NCBI GenBank assembly: GCA_000974665.1 | Contig: BBSY01000004.1 | Location: 1-64,000, forward strand | Source of the DNA: an alpha proteobacterium U9-1i | Lineage (GTDB): Bacteria; Pseudomonadota; Alphaproteobacteria; Caulobacterales; Aquidulcibacteraceae | DNA length: 64,000 nt | Reading direction: 5' to 3' | Shown: in pieces, positions 40,599-51,100 of the stretch | Position numbering within the stretch: the stretch's first letter is position 1 | Layout: each line of letters starts with the position of its first letter | Notes under the pieces: model-generated | Databases searched by the model: none | The model's input: the letters and a program-made list of their open reading frames with translations, nothing else | Told to the model about the DNA's origin: nothing | Translations under genes and position numbers: made by a program

Positions 40599-41780
40599 AT
40601 GTTCCAACGCTTCTTCACCGAACTCCGCGGCGCGCAGGTGCCGGTGAGCTTGAAGGAATACCTTCTTCTCATTGAAGCGCTGGAGAAGGACGCCATCGGT
40701 CCGGACGTCGAGGACTTCTACTATCTCTCGCGCGCGGCTTTGGTGAAGGACGAGCGCCATCTCGACAAGTTCGATCGCGTCTTTGGCAACGTGTTCAAAG
40801 GGCTCGACAACAACATCGAGACCATCAGCGCGCAAATTCCGGAGGAGTGGCTGAAGCTGCTCACGCAAAAATATCTCAGCGACGAAGAGAAGGAGCAGAT
40901 CGAAGCGCTCGGCGGTTGGGACAAATTGATGGAGACGCTGCAGGAGCGGCTGAAGGAACAAAAAGAACGCCACGAAGGCGGCAACAAATGGATCGGCACG
41001 GGCGGCACATCGCCGTTCGGCAATGGCGGCTTCAATCCTGAAGGCGTGCGCATCGGCGGCCCGAAGGAACGCGGCCAAGGCCGCGCCGTCAAAGTGTGGG
41101 ACAAGCGTGAGTACAAGAACCTCGATGACGGCGTCGAGCTTGGCGTACGCAACATCAAGGTTGCGCTGCGGCGCTTGCGCAAGTTCGCGCGCACCGGCGC
41201 GCCGGACGAACTCGATCTCGACGGCACCATCAAGAAAAGCGCGCGCGAAGGCTATCTCGACATCGTGCTGCGGCCCGAACGCCGCAACGCCGTGAAGGTG
41301 TTGTTGTTCCTCGACATCGGCGGCTCGATGGATTCACACATCAAGCTTTGCGAGGAACTCTTCTCCGCCGCGCGCACCGAATTCAAGCACCTGGAATTCT
41401 TCTATTTCCACAATTGCCTCTATGAGAGCGTGTGGAAGGATAACCGCCGCCGCCACGACGAAAAAACGCTCACCTGGGACGTACTTCATCGCTTCCCACA
41501 CGATTATCGCATCGTCTTCGTCGGCGACGCGACCATGAGCCCCTACGAAATCACCTATCCCGGCGGCAGCGTCGAACATTGGAACGAAGAGCCCGGCGCG
41601 ATGTGGCTGCAACGCGTCTCAAGCGTGTACGAGCGCCTCGTCTGGCTAAACCCAACGCCGCGCGCGCATTGGGACCACACGCCCTCGATCAGCCTCGTGC
41701 GCGACATCATCGGCCCCGACCGTATGTTCCCGCTAACGATCCAAGGCCTCGACGGGGCGATGCGCGAATTGAGCCGGTGA
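40599..41780 (+). CDS. CoxE-like VWA-domain protein
   Basis: A 393-residue partner of MoxR ATPases. Residues 1-230 form a helical/charged region (FYYLSRAALVKDERHLDKFD, then ISAQIPEEWLKLLTQKYL). The VWA metal-ion site is LFLDIGGSMDSHI near residue 240, with DIGGS instead of the usual DxSxS at its second Ser. EYKNLDDGVELGVRNIKVAL near 170 is typical of the family. It follows the secreted-protein gene by 13 bp and precedes the AtuA-family gene by one base. Likely a chaperone-type complex with 39030-39887. Confidence 0.88.
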   Translation: MFQRFFTELRGAQVPVSLKEYLLLIEALEKDAIGPDVEDFYYLSRAALVKDERHLDKFDRVFGNVFKGLDNNIETISAQIPEEWLKLLTQKYLSDEEKEQIEALGGWDKLMETLQERLKEQKERHEGGNKWIGTGGTSPFGNGGFNPEGVRIGGPKERGQGRAVKVWDKREYKNLDDGVELGVRNIKVALRRLRKFARTGAPDELDLDGTIKKSAREGYLDIVLRPERRNAVKVLLFLDIGGSMDSHIKLCEELFSAARTEFKHLEFFYFHNCLYESVWKDNRRRHDEKTLTWDVLHRFPHDYRIVFVGDATMSPYEITYPGGSVEHWNEEPGAMWLQRVSSVYERLVWLNPTPRAHWDHTPSISLVRDIIGPDRMFPLTIQGLDGAMRELSR

Positions 41781-41781
41781 G

Positions 41782-43572
41782 GTGAAAACCATCCGCATCG
41801 GCGGCGCCGGCGGCTTCCTCGGCGATAGTTCCACCGCCGCGCCGCAGCTTCTGCCGCATGTCGATTATCTCGTGCTCGATTATCTGGCGGAGGTGACGCT
41901 CTCGCTGCTCGCGCGCGCGCAGCAGAAAAATCCCGAAGGCGGTTACGCTCTCGATTTCACCGATTGGGTTTGGCAGGACAATCTGCGCGCGCTGAAGGAA
42001 CGCGGCGTCAAAATCGTCACCAATGCCGGTGGTCTCAATCCGCGCGCCTGCCGCGCGCGCATGGAAGCGATCGCGGCGGAAGCCGGCCTCTCGTTCAAGA
42101 TCGCCATCGTCGAAGGCGATGATCTGCGTCCGCGGCTGGCCGAACTGTCGGGCGATACGGAAATGGACATTGGCGCGCCCTACCCGCCCGCTGAGCGCGT
42201 GTTGAGCGCCAATGCCTATTTCGGCGCAGCGCCGATCGCGGCAGCACTCGCGGCGGGCGCCGATGTGGTGATCACCGGGCGCGTGGTGGATTCCGCGCTC
42301 GTGCTTGGCGCGCTGGTGCACGAATTCGGCTGGCGTTTCGATCAGTACGATCTGCTGGCGGCAGGCTCGCTCTGCGGCCACGTGCTCGAATGCGGCGCGC
42401 AAGCAACCGGCGGCCTCTTCACCGATTGGGAGGACGTGCCGGATTGGGCCCACATCGGCTACCCGATCGCCGAATGCGCCGCCGATGGCGCGTTCGTCAT
42501 CACCAAAGCGCCGAACACAGGCGGACTTGTCGTGCCCGCCGCTGTCGCCGAGCAGATCGTCTACGAAGTCGGCGATCCACAAGCCTACGCTTTGCCTGAC
42601 GTCATCTGCGATCTTTCGCACGTGCGCGTCGAGAGCGCCGGCCCTGAGCGCGTGCGCGTCACCGGCGCAAAAGGGCGCGCGCCATCCGGCAAGTACAAGG
42701 TCTGCACCACCCATCAGGACGGCTGGCGCGTGCTATCGCTGATGCCCGTCGTCGGCCGCGACGCCGCGCGCAAGGCTGTGCGGCAAAGCGAAGCCGTGCT
42801 CGATCGCGTGGAGGAGATGCTGCGCGCGAAAAACATGGCGCCGTTTCGCGCCAAGCGCATTGAAGCACTCGGCGCGGAAGTGAGCTATGGCGCGCAATCG
42901 CGGGCGCTCGGCACGCGAGAAGTGGTCTGCAAGGTGGGCGTCGAGCACGAGTATCCGGAGGCTTTTCGGTACCTGGCGCGCGAATTCGACAGCCCCACCA
43001 CCTCGATGTCCGTTGGCAGCACCGGCTGGTTCGGCGCGCGACCAACGCCAGCGCCGGTCATGCGCGTGTTCTCTACCTTGATCGATCGCGCGCGCGTTTC
43101 GGCCTTCATTGATTTCGGCGGCGATCGCCGCGAGATTCCGCCAACGCCAGCGCCTCCAACACAAGCGCCCGCCAAGCTCAGCGCCGGCGAGACAGCGGCG
43201 CCCGATCCGTCATGGCCACGCGTTCCGCTCATTGCGCTTGCCTGGGCCAGATCCGGCGACAAGGGCGACGCGTTCAATATCGGCGTACTCGCCCGCAGGC
43301 CCGAATACCTACCGCTCATCCGAGCAGCGCTCACAGAAGCAACACTTGGCGCATTCTTCGCACACGAGTTTGAAGGCGCGGCCTCGCCCTCCATCACCCG
43401 CTACGAATGGCCAGGTCTCGACGGGCTCAACTTTCATCTCAAGCAAGCGCTCGGCGGCGGCCAAATGGCGACGCTGCGGCTCGACGCGCTCGCCAAGGGA
43501 AAAGCCCAGCAGCTGCTCGATTTTGAAGTGCCTGTGCCGCCCGCAATCGCCGCGGCGCTCAAAGGGAACTGA
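41782..43572 (+). CDS. AtuA-family (DUF1446) protein, acyclic terpene/leucine-type utilisation
   Basis: A 596-residue protein starting at GTG (MKTIRIGGAGGFLGDSSTAA) one base past the VWA stop. Residues 1-450 form the DUF1446/AtuA domain: LVLDYLAEVTLSLLARAQQK near 35, VTNAGGLNPRACRARMEAIA near 80, VITGRVVDSALVLGALVHEF near 165. After a Pro-rich linker (about 455-480) a second domain begins at VPLIALAWARSGDKGDAFNI, found in the same family. AtuA is linked to citronellol or branched-acid catabolism in Pseudomonas, but its reaction is not well defined. Confidence 0.86.
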   Translation: MKTIRIGGAGGFLGDSSTAAPQLLPHVDYLVLDYLAEVTLSLLARAQQKNPEGGYALDFTDWVWQDNLRALKERGVKIVTNAGGLNPRACRARMEAIAAEAGLSFKIAIVEGDDLRPRLAELSGDTEMDIGAPYPPAERVLSANAYFGAAPIAAALAAGADVVITGRVVDSALVLGALVHEFGWRFDQYDLLAAGSLCGHVLECGAQATGGLFTDWEDVPDWAHIGYPIAECAADGAFVITKAPNTGGLVVPAAVAEQIVYEVGDPQAYALPDVICDLSHVRVESAGPERVRVTGAKGRAPSGKYKVCTTHQDGWRVLSLMPVVGRDAARKAVRQSEAVLDRVEEMLRAKNMAPFRAKRIEALGAEVSYGAQSRALGTREVVCKVGVEHEYPEAFRYLAREFDSPTTSMSVGSTGWFGARPTPAPVMRVFSTLIDRARVSAFIDFGGDRREIPPTPAPPTQAPAKLSAGETAAPDPSWPRVPLIALAWARSGDKGDAFNIGVLARRPEYLPLIRAALTEATLGAFFAHEFEGAASPSITRYEWPGLDGLNFHLKQALGGGQMATLRLDALAKGKAQQLLDFEVPVPPAIAAALKGN

Positions 43573-43598
43573 TCGCGCCGCTGCCACGTACAAGCCTC

Positions 43599-43997
43599 AT
43601 GACCTACGTGATCGCCTGGTTCGGAACCGCCCTCGCCTTTCTCATCGCCGATGCGATCTGGCTGACCCAAGTCGGCCCCAAGCTCTATCGCCCTCTACTC
43701 GGCGAAATATTGAGCGAGCGCCTCAACCTGCCGGCGGCGGCGGCCTTCTACCTGATCTATGTCAGCGGCATCGCCTATTTCGCCGTCGCGCCGGCGTTGC
43801 AAGCCGGATCGCTCCCGCGCGCGCTGATCAACGCCGCGCTGCTGGGTATCGTCGCGTACGCCACCTACGACCTCACCAACCAAGCCACGCTCAAAGTGTG
43901 GGACATCCGCGTGACGCTCGCTGACATGGCGTGGGGCGCATTCGCCAGCGCGCTCGCCGCCGGCGCGGGCTATTGGGCGGCGACCCGGTTCGGCTGA
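43599..43997 (+). CDS. DUF2177 family membrane protein
   Basis: A 132-residue inner-membrane protein with four predicted helices (VIAWFGTALAFLIADAIWLT, AAAFYLIYVSGIAYFAVAPA, ALINAALLGIVAYATYDLTN, WGAFASALAAGAGYWAATRF). WDIRVTLADMAWGAF and YDLTNQATLK fit the DUF2177 family. It starts 26 bp after the AtuA gene. Function unknown. Confidence 0.82.
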   Translation: MTYVIAWFGTALAFLIADAIWLTQVGPKLYRPLLGEILSERLNLPAAAAFYLIYVSGIAYFAVAPALQAGSLPRALINAALLGIVAYATYDLTNQATLKVWDIRVTLADMAWGAFASALAAGAGYWAATRFG

Positions 43998-44061
43998 GCG
44001 CAACCAACCGGAAAGATTCTGCGCCGACGCTTCGCCGATGATCGATTCCAAAAGGCGCACG

Positions 44062-44934
44062 ATGCGAAAGATCTTGGCGACTGCAGCGGCGGTCCTGCTT
44101 GCACTCGTTCCATCCGCGCAACCAGCGTTTGCCTGGGGCGCGAGCGGGCACTCCATCGTCGCCGAGATCGCACAGCGCCGCCTCACGCCCCGCGCGGCCG
44201 ATCGCGTCGCGGACCTACTCGGCCGCGGCGTGTCACTCGCCTCCATCGCTTCGTGGGCCGACGACGTGCGTGACCAGCGCCCCTACGGCTACAATTGGCA
44301 CTTCGTCAGCATTCCCAACGCGGAAGCCGCCTTCGATCCCGCCCGCGATTGCCGCACCCAATCCGGCGGCGATTGCGTTTTGGGCGAATTGGCGCGGCTG
44401 CAGCACGAATTGCGCTGCTCCACCAACCCAACCATTCGCATGGAAGCGTTACGCTACATCGTGCATTTCATCGGCGACATGCATCAGCCGCTGCACACGT
44501 TCGGTGAAGCGCGCGGCGGCAACGACATCCCGGTCAGCGTCGATATTCGCGCCACCGTCTGCCGCAACGGCTGCCCGGTGCAACAAAGCAATCTGCACTC
44601 GGTGTGGGATACGCTCCTGATCGAGCGCACTGTGTATGCCTGGGGCGCCTATGTGGAGCGCCTCGAAGGCGGCTGGCTGCGCACAGCTGACGCCGAACGC
44701 ATTCGCGGCGGCGATCCCGTTGCCTGGGCGGAACAAAGTCACGCCGCCGCTCAGCGCATCGTCGCCATGGTTCCGGCCGACGGCGCAATTGGCGAAGCCT
44801 ATTATGGAGACACGCTGTTGACGCTCGACAGCCAGCTCGGCGCCGGCGGCATTCACCTCGCCGAGTACCTCAACGAAACCTTCGCGCAAGGCTGCGACGG
44901 ACAACGGTCTTTCGGTTGGCTGCCCTGGCGCTAA
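44062..44934 (+). CDS. S1/P1-type zinc nuclease
   Basis: A secreted phospholipase C/P1-fold nuclease of 290 residues. After a signal peptide (MRKILATAAAVLLALVPSAQ) the mature enzyme begins WGASGHSIVAEIAQRRL, where the N-terminal Trp and the His/Asp residues bind zinc. Other zinc ligands are in IASWADDVRDQRPYGYNWHF (WAD and H), YIVHFIGDMHQPLHTFGEAR (DxHQPLH) and GGNDIPVSV, plus NLHSVWDTLLIE. It degrades single-stranded DNA/RNA outside the cytoplasm. An ATG eight codons earlier (44038) is possible. It probably ends the plus-strand run; 192 bp separate it from the giant repeat gene. Confidence 0.9.
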   Translation: MRKILATAAAVLLALVPSAQPAFAWGASGHSIVAEIAQRRLTPRAADRVADLLGRGVSLASIASWADDVRDQRPYGYNWHFVSIPNAEAAFDPARDCRTQSGGDCVLGELARLQHELRCSTNPTIRMEALRYIVHFIGDMHQPLHTFGEARGGNDIPVSVDIRATVCRNGCPVQQSNLHSVWDTLLIERTVYAWGAYVERLEGGWLRTADAERIRGGDPVAWAEQSHAAAQRIVAMVPADGAIGEAYYGDTLLTLDSQLGAGGIHLAEYLNETFAQGCDGQRSFGWLPWR

Positions 44935-45126
44935 TTATTGCGCCAACAGAACATAAATGCGCGTTAGCTCTTGATCGCTCACACGTACGCGTAACGACCA
45001 CGCACCGAAACATCTCGTCAACACATTCACGGTAAACACGACACGCGAACATCCGGGAGCAGAAGCGCCCGGAGTGTGCGTGGGTCGATCGAATGTCGGC
45101 TCTCTTAAGACCAGGATGGTCCGCCG

Positions 45127-48100
45127 ATGTCGATTTCGAGCTTGTCTGCAGCGCAGATCACTGCGCTTTCCGTCACGGCCATCCAAGGCCTGTCCACCAC
45201 AACCATAGGCCAGCTCAACGCGACGCAAGTCGCCGCGATCAGTGCGACGGGCATAGGCGCGCTCAACGCCACGCAAGTCGGCGCACTCAGCACAACGCAA
45301 ATGCGTGCGCTGACGACAACGCAGATCCCGAACTTCTCCAGCGATGTGGTGTTCTCCTCGGCCCAGCTTCTGGCGCTGAACGCCCCGCAAATCGGCGTTT
45401 TCACCACGACGCAAGCCGGCGGCTTCTCCGCCACCGCGATCGCCGCCTTCGCCACCACGCAAATTCAAGCGCTCAGCGCCGCCAGCATTTCCGCCCTGGA
45501 CGCAACGCAGGCCGCGGCGCTGACGACGGCGCAAGTGTCGAGCCTCACGACCGCGCAAGTCGCCGGCCTCGAAGCCACCGACATCGGCGAGTTCTCCACC
45601 GCGCAAGTGCGCGCCTTGACCGCCACGCAAGTCGGCCAGCTCTCAACCGAAGCCGCCGCCGCGCTCGACGCGACCCAAGTCGCCGCGATGACCGCCACGC
45701 AGGTGCGCGGCATGACGGCCACCCAAATCGCTGCGCTTGATGGCGCGGACGTGGCCGAGTTCACCGCCACTCAGATCACCGGCATGAGCACCACGCAGGT
45801 GCGCGCCATCACCGAAACCAACATCGCCTCCCTGACCGAAACGCAAGTCGCCGCCTTCTCCGGCACGCAATTGCAAGCGCTCACGGCCACTAATTTCGCG
45901 GCCCTCACGGAAACACAGATCGGCGCCCTGACAACCGCGCAGGCCTCTGCATTGCTGGCGACGCAACTGAGCGCGCTCGACGCAACCAACATCGCCGAAT
46001 TCACCACCGGCCAACTCGCCTCCTTCACGACGACGCAAGTCAAAGCGCTTGCCGCCACCGCGTTCTCGGCATTGGCCGACACACAAATCGCAGCGTTCAC
46101 CGCGTCGCAGATCCAATCGATCGCCTCCACCACGCTCGCAGCCCTTGCTGACACGCAAATCAGCGCCCTGACCACGACGCAGGTTGGCGCCTTGACCGCG
46201 AGCCAGGTGAAGGGCCTCAACGAAACCAATATGGGCGCCCTGCTCGATACGCAGGTCGCGGCCTTCAACGCGACACAAGTGCAGTCGCTCACCGCGACAG
46301 CGCTCGCGGCTTTGGTCGACACGCAGGTCGCCGCGTTCACCGCAACGCAGATGCAAGCGCTGAAAGCGACGCAAATCTCGGCGCTGAACGAAACCAATCT
46401 CGGCGAGTTCTCGGCCACCCAGGTCGCCGCCCTCTCCACCTCGCAAGTGCGGGCGCTCACCGCGACCAGCATCGGTGATTTCACCGAGACGCAAGTCGCG
46501 GCGTTGACCGCCTCGCAAGTGCAAGCCTTGAGCACGAGCCAAGTCGCCGCGTTGAGCGCGACGCAAATCGGCGCGTTCACGACCACGCAGATCGCCGCTC
46601 TCGCGCCTGGCCAAATCAAAGGTCTCACCAACACGAGCGTGGCGGCCTTGGTCGACACGCAAATCGCCGCGCTCACTGCAACACAAGTTGCGGCGCTGAC
46701 AGCCACGAGCCTCGGCGCCCTCGACGGCACACAAATCTCGGCGTTCACAACCACGCAAGTGGGTGCGCTCACCAAGGGCCAACTCGCCGCACTCGACGCG
46801 ACGACCTTCGCCGCGCTCGACGCCACGCAAGTCGGCGCCTTGAACGCCACACAAGTGAAAGCGCTCACCGGCACGCAGCTGACCGCGCTCGACGCCACCG
46901 ACATCGCCGAATTCACGACCGCGCAGCTCAACGCGCTGGCGACCACGCAAGTCGCCGCCCTTACCGCCACGAACATGGCGAGCCTGGCCGACACTCAAGT
47001 GGCGGCCTTCAGCGCAACGCAAATTCAAGCGGTGACTTCCACCACGCTCGCCGCCCTGGCCGATACGCAAATCAGCGCACTCACCACCACGCAGATTGCG
47101 GCGCTGACGGCGACCCAAGCCAGCGGTCTCAACGCCACCAACGTCGCCGCCCTCTCGACGACGCAAATCGGCGCACTCAACGCAACACAAGTTGGCGCGA
47201 TGGCGACCGGCGCGGTCGCGGCGTTTGACTCCGCCCAGTTTGCGGCCCTTAACGCGACGCAAGTGAAGGCGCTTACCGCCACGCAGATCGCCGCCCTCGA
47301 CGCCACCGACATCGCCGACATCACCGCCACACAAATCGCGGCGCTGACGACGACGCAAGTGCGCAACTTCACCGCCACCAATGTCGGTGACCTGACCGAG
47401 ACGCAGATCGCCGCCTTCTCGACCGGCCAAGTGCAGTCGATCTCGGCGACCAACCTCGCCAGCATGGCGGACACGCAAATCGCCGCCTTGGCCGCGACGC
47501 AGATCGCTGCACTCGCGACCGGTCAAGTCCAAGGCCTCAACGCCACCAACATGGGCGCACTGACGACAACGCAGGTTGCTGCCTTCACGGCGACGCAGAT
47601 CGCCCTTCTCTCGACGGGCAACGTGCGCGCCTTGGCTGATACACAAGTCGCCGCCATGACGACCGGCCAAGTCGCCGCGCTCACCGCCACGCAAGTAACG
47701 GCGCTGCAAACGACAGACGTCGCGGAATTTGCCGAAACGCAAGTCGCGGCGCTGACGGGCACGCAGATCGCCGCGTTGACGGCCACCAACTTCGCCGCAC
47801 TCGTGGACACGCAAGTCGCAGCGCTCACGGTGACGCAAATGGCGTCGGTTTCGACGGCGCAAGTCGCCGCCTTGACCGAAACGCAAGCCGGCGCGCTCCG
47901 CACGCAACAGGTGGCCGCCCTCTCCACCACGCAATTGCGTGCGCTGACGACCGCCAACCTCAACGCTCTCGATGCGACGCAAATGGCGGCGCTAACCGCG
48001 ACGCAAGTTGCGGGCCTGACCAACACCCAGCTCGCCGCGCTGACGCAAGCCGACGTCGGTGAGCTGACGACGACGCAAATCGCGGCGCTGACGCAGACGC

Positions 48101-51100
48101 AAGTGCGCGGCCTCACCGCCACCATGATCGGCGACCTCGCTGACACGCAAATCGCCGCCTTCACCGCAACGCAAGTCGCCCAGATCACGGCGACCAACGT
48201 CGCGCTGCTCACGGAAACGCAAGTTGGCGCGCTCACGGCAACGCAAGTTGGCGCCCTCACCGCCTCACAATTGCAGGCGTTCGACGCCACCAACCTCTCC
48301 GCGCTCGACGCGACGCAGATGGGCGCGTTGACGACGAACCAAGCCAAGGCGCTGACCGCCACCCAGATCGGCGCGCTGACCGCCGCAGACGTCGCGGAAC
48401 TCCGCACCACGCAGCTGGCCTCGCTCACCACCACGCAACTGGGAGCGTTGACATCCACCAATCTGGCGAGCCTCGCGGCGACGCAAGTCGCGGCCTTCGC
48501 CGGCACGCAAATCGCGCGCCTCGGCACGGAAGCGATCTCTGGCCTTGACGCCACGCAGATGGCGGCGTTGACCGCCACGCAAGTGAAGGCGCTGACAGCG
48601 ACGCAGATCACCGCGCTTGACGCAACAGACATCGCCGAATTCAACGAAACCCAGATCGCCGCCCTCACCCGCACGCAAGTGCAGGCGCTGACCGCCACCA
48701 ACATGGCCTCGCTCGCGGCAACGCAAATCGCCGCCTTCGTCGGCACGCAAATCTCGGCGCTGTCGAACACCAACCTCTCAGCGCTCGACGCCGCTCAATC
48801 GGCCGCGCTGACGACGACGCAGATCGCCGCCCTCACCACGTCGCAGGCCGCCGGCCTCAATGCGACGGATATCGGCGAACTCTCCTCCACACAGATCGCA
48901 GCGATGGCGACCACGCAGATCGCCAGCCTGGCGACGGGCGCTGCCTCCGCGCTCGACGCGACCCAACTCGCCGCGCTCAACAACACCCAAGTGCGCGCGC
49001 TGACCGCCACGCAGATCACCGCGCTGAGCGCGACGGATCTCGCCGAGTTCACCACCGGCCACCTCGCCGCGATGACGACGTCGCAGGTGCAAGCCTTCAC
49101 CGCCACCAATATGGCCGAACTCGCGGACACGCAGATCGCGGCTTTGACCGCCACACAAGTGCAAGCGCTATCGACCGCAAACCTCTCCTCACTGGCCGAC
49201 GCGCAGATCGCGGCGTTGACGGCGACGCAAGTGGCCGCCCTCTCCACCACGCAAGTGAACGGGCTCAACGCCACCAACGTGGCCGCACTCACTGAAACGC
49301 AGGCCGCCGCCTTCACGGCGACGCAGATCTCCGGCCTCTCCGCCACCGCGGCCCGCGCCTTCGCGGCGACGCACATCGCGGCGATGAGCACCGGCCAAGT
49401 GCGCGCGTTCACCGCCGCCCAGATCGGCGCGCTGCAAACCACCGACGTGGCTGAGTTCACCGAGACGCAAATCGGCGCGCTGACGACCACGCAAGTGCAG
49501 GCCTTCAACGCCACCAACTTCGCCGCCCTCGCCGACACGCAAGTCGCGGCCATGACGGCGACGCAAATTCAAGCGGTCTCGACCACCAATGTCGCGGCCA
49601 TGACGGAAACCCAGGTCGGCGCGCTGTCGGCCACCTTGGTCACCGCCCTGTCCACCGCCCAACTCCAAGCGCTGACGACCGGCAACCTCTCGGCGCTCGA
49701 CGCAACCCAAGTCGCGGCGCTGACGACCACGCAAGTCGCCGGCCTCACCGCGACGCAAGTGCGCTCCTTCGCTTCGGCCGACTTCGCAGAACTTTCCACC
49801 GCCCAGGTTGCGGCCCTGACCAGCACGCAGGTCGCCGGCCTCAACGCCACGAACATTGGCGATCTGGCCGAAACGCAGGTCGCGGCGCTGACCGCAACGC
49901 AGGTGCAAGCGCTTTCCACCGGCAACGTCATCGCGCTCGCCGATACGCAAGTCGCGGCGATGACGACGGCGCAGGTAGCCGCGCTCACCACCGCACAAGT
50001 CACCAACCTCACCGCCACAGACGTAACCGAGTTCACGGCCGCGCAAGTCGCCGCGCTCACAGTGACGCAGCTCGGCGCGCTCTCCTCCGGCAACGTCGCC
50101 GCACTCGCCGATACGCAAGTGGCGGCGCTGACGGTCACGCAGATCGCTTCGCTCGCGGCGACCAAGGTCGGCGCCATGAACGAAACCCAGATCGCCGCGC
50201 TCACGGCAACGCAAGTCGGCGCACTCACCACGGGTCAGCTGCAAGCGCTCGATGAAACCAATCTCTCGGCCCTCGACGCCACGCAGGTGGCCGCCCTCAC
50301 CGCCACGCAAGTGCGCGGCCTGACGGCCACGCAATTGGGGGCCCTCGCCGCCAGCGACATCGCCGAATTCGCCGCGACCCAGATCGCCGCGATGACGACG
50401 ACGCAAATCCGTGGCTTCGACGAGACCGATCTGGCCGCCTTCACTGACAGCCAAGTGGCCGCGCTGACCACCACGCAACTGGCCGCCCTCACCAACACCA
50501 ACATCCGCGCCTTCGTCGACACGCAAGTGGCGGCGATGTCGACGGCGCAGGTCGCGGGCTTCACCGCCACGCAGATCGGCGGGCTCGAAACCACCGACAT
50601 CGGCGAATTCACCGCGGCTCACATCGCCGCGATGACGACGACGCAAGTGAAAGCCTTCAACGCCACCAACATCGCCGCCCTGGCGGACACGCAAGTGGCG
50701 GCGCTGACGGCGACACAGATCGGCGCCCTCTCGCCCACCAGCATCGCCGCGCTCACTGAAACGCAGATGGGCGCGCTCACGGTCACGCAAATCGGCGCCC
50801 TGACCGCCGCGCAAATCGCGGCCATGGACGCCGACAACCTCTCAGCGCTCGACGCAACCCAAGTCGCGGCGCTCAACGCAACCCAAACCAAGGCATTGAC
50901 GGCCACGCAGATCGCGGCCCTCGACGCCACCGACATCGCCGAGTTCACGGTCACCCAAATGGGCGCCCTGACGACCTCGCAGCTCGCCGCCCTCACCGCC
51001 ACCAACATCGCTTCGTTGGCTGATACCCAACTCGCGGCCCTCGCCGTGACGCAGATCGCGCGCCTGACAACCGAAGCGCTCGCCGCGCTCGACGCGGTGC

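Noticed and set aside
45643-50814. Very long minus-strand open frames inside the giant repeat gene (for example 45643-47982 and 49189-50814)
   Set aside because: They are antisense shadows of the 24-bp repeats, which rarely create stop triplets on the other strand. Their translations are Arg/Gly/Asp-rich or Cys/Val-rich repeats with no start signals.
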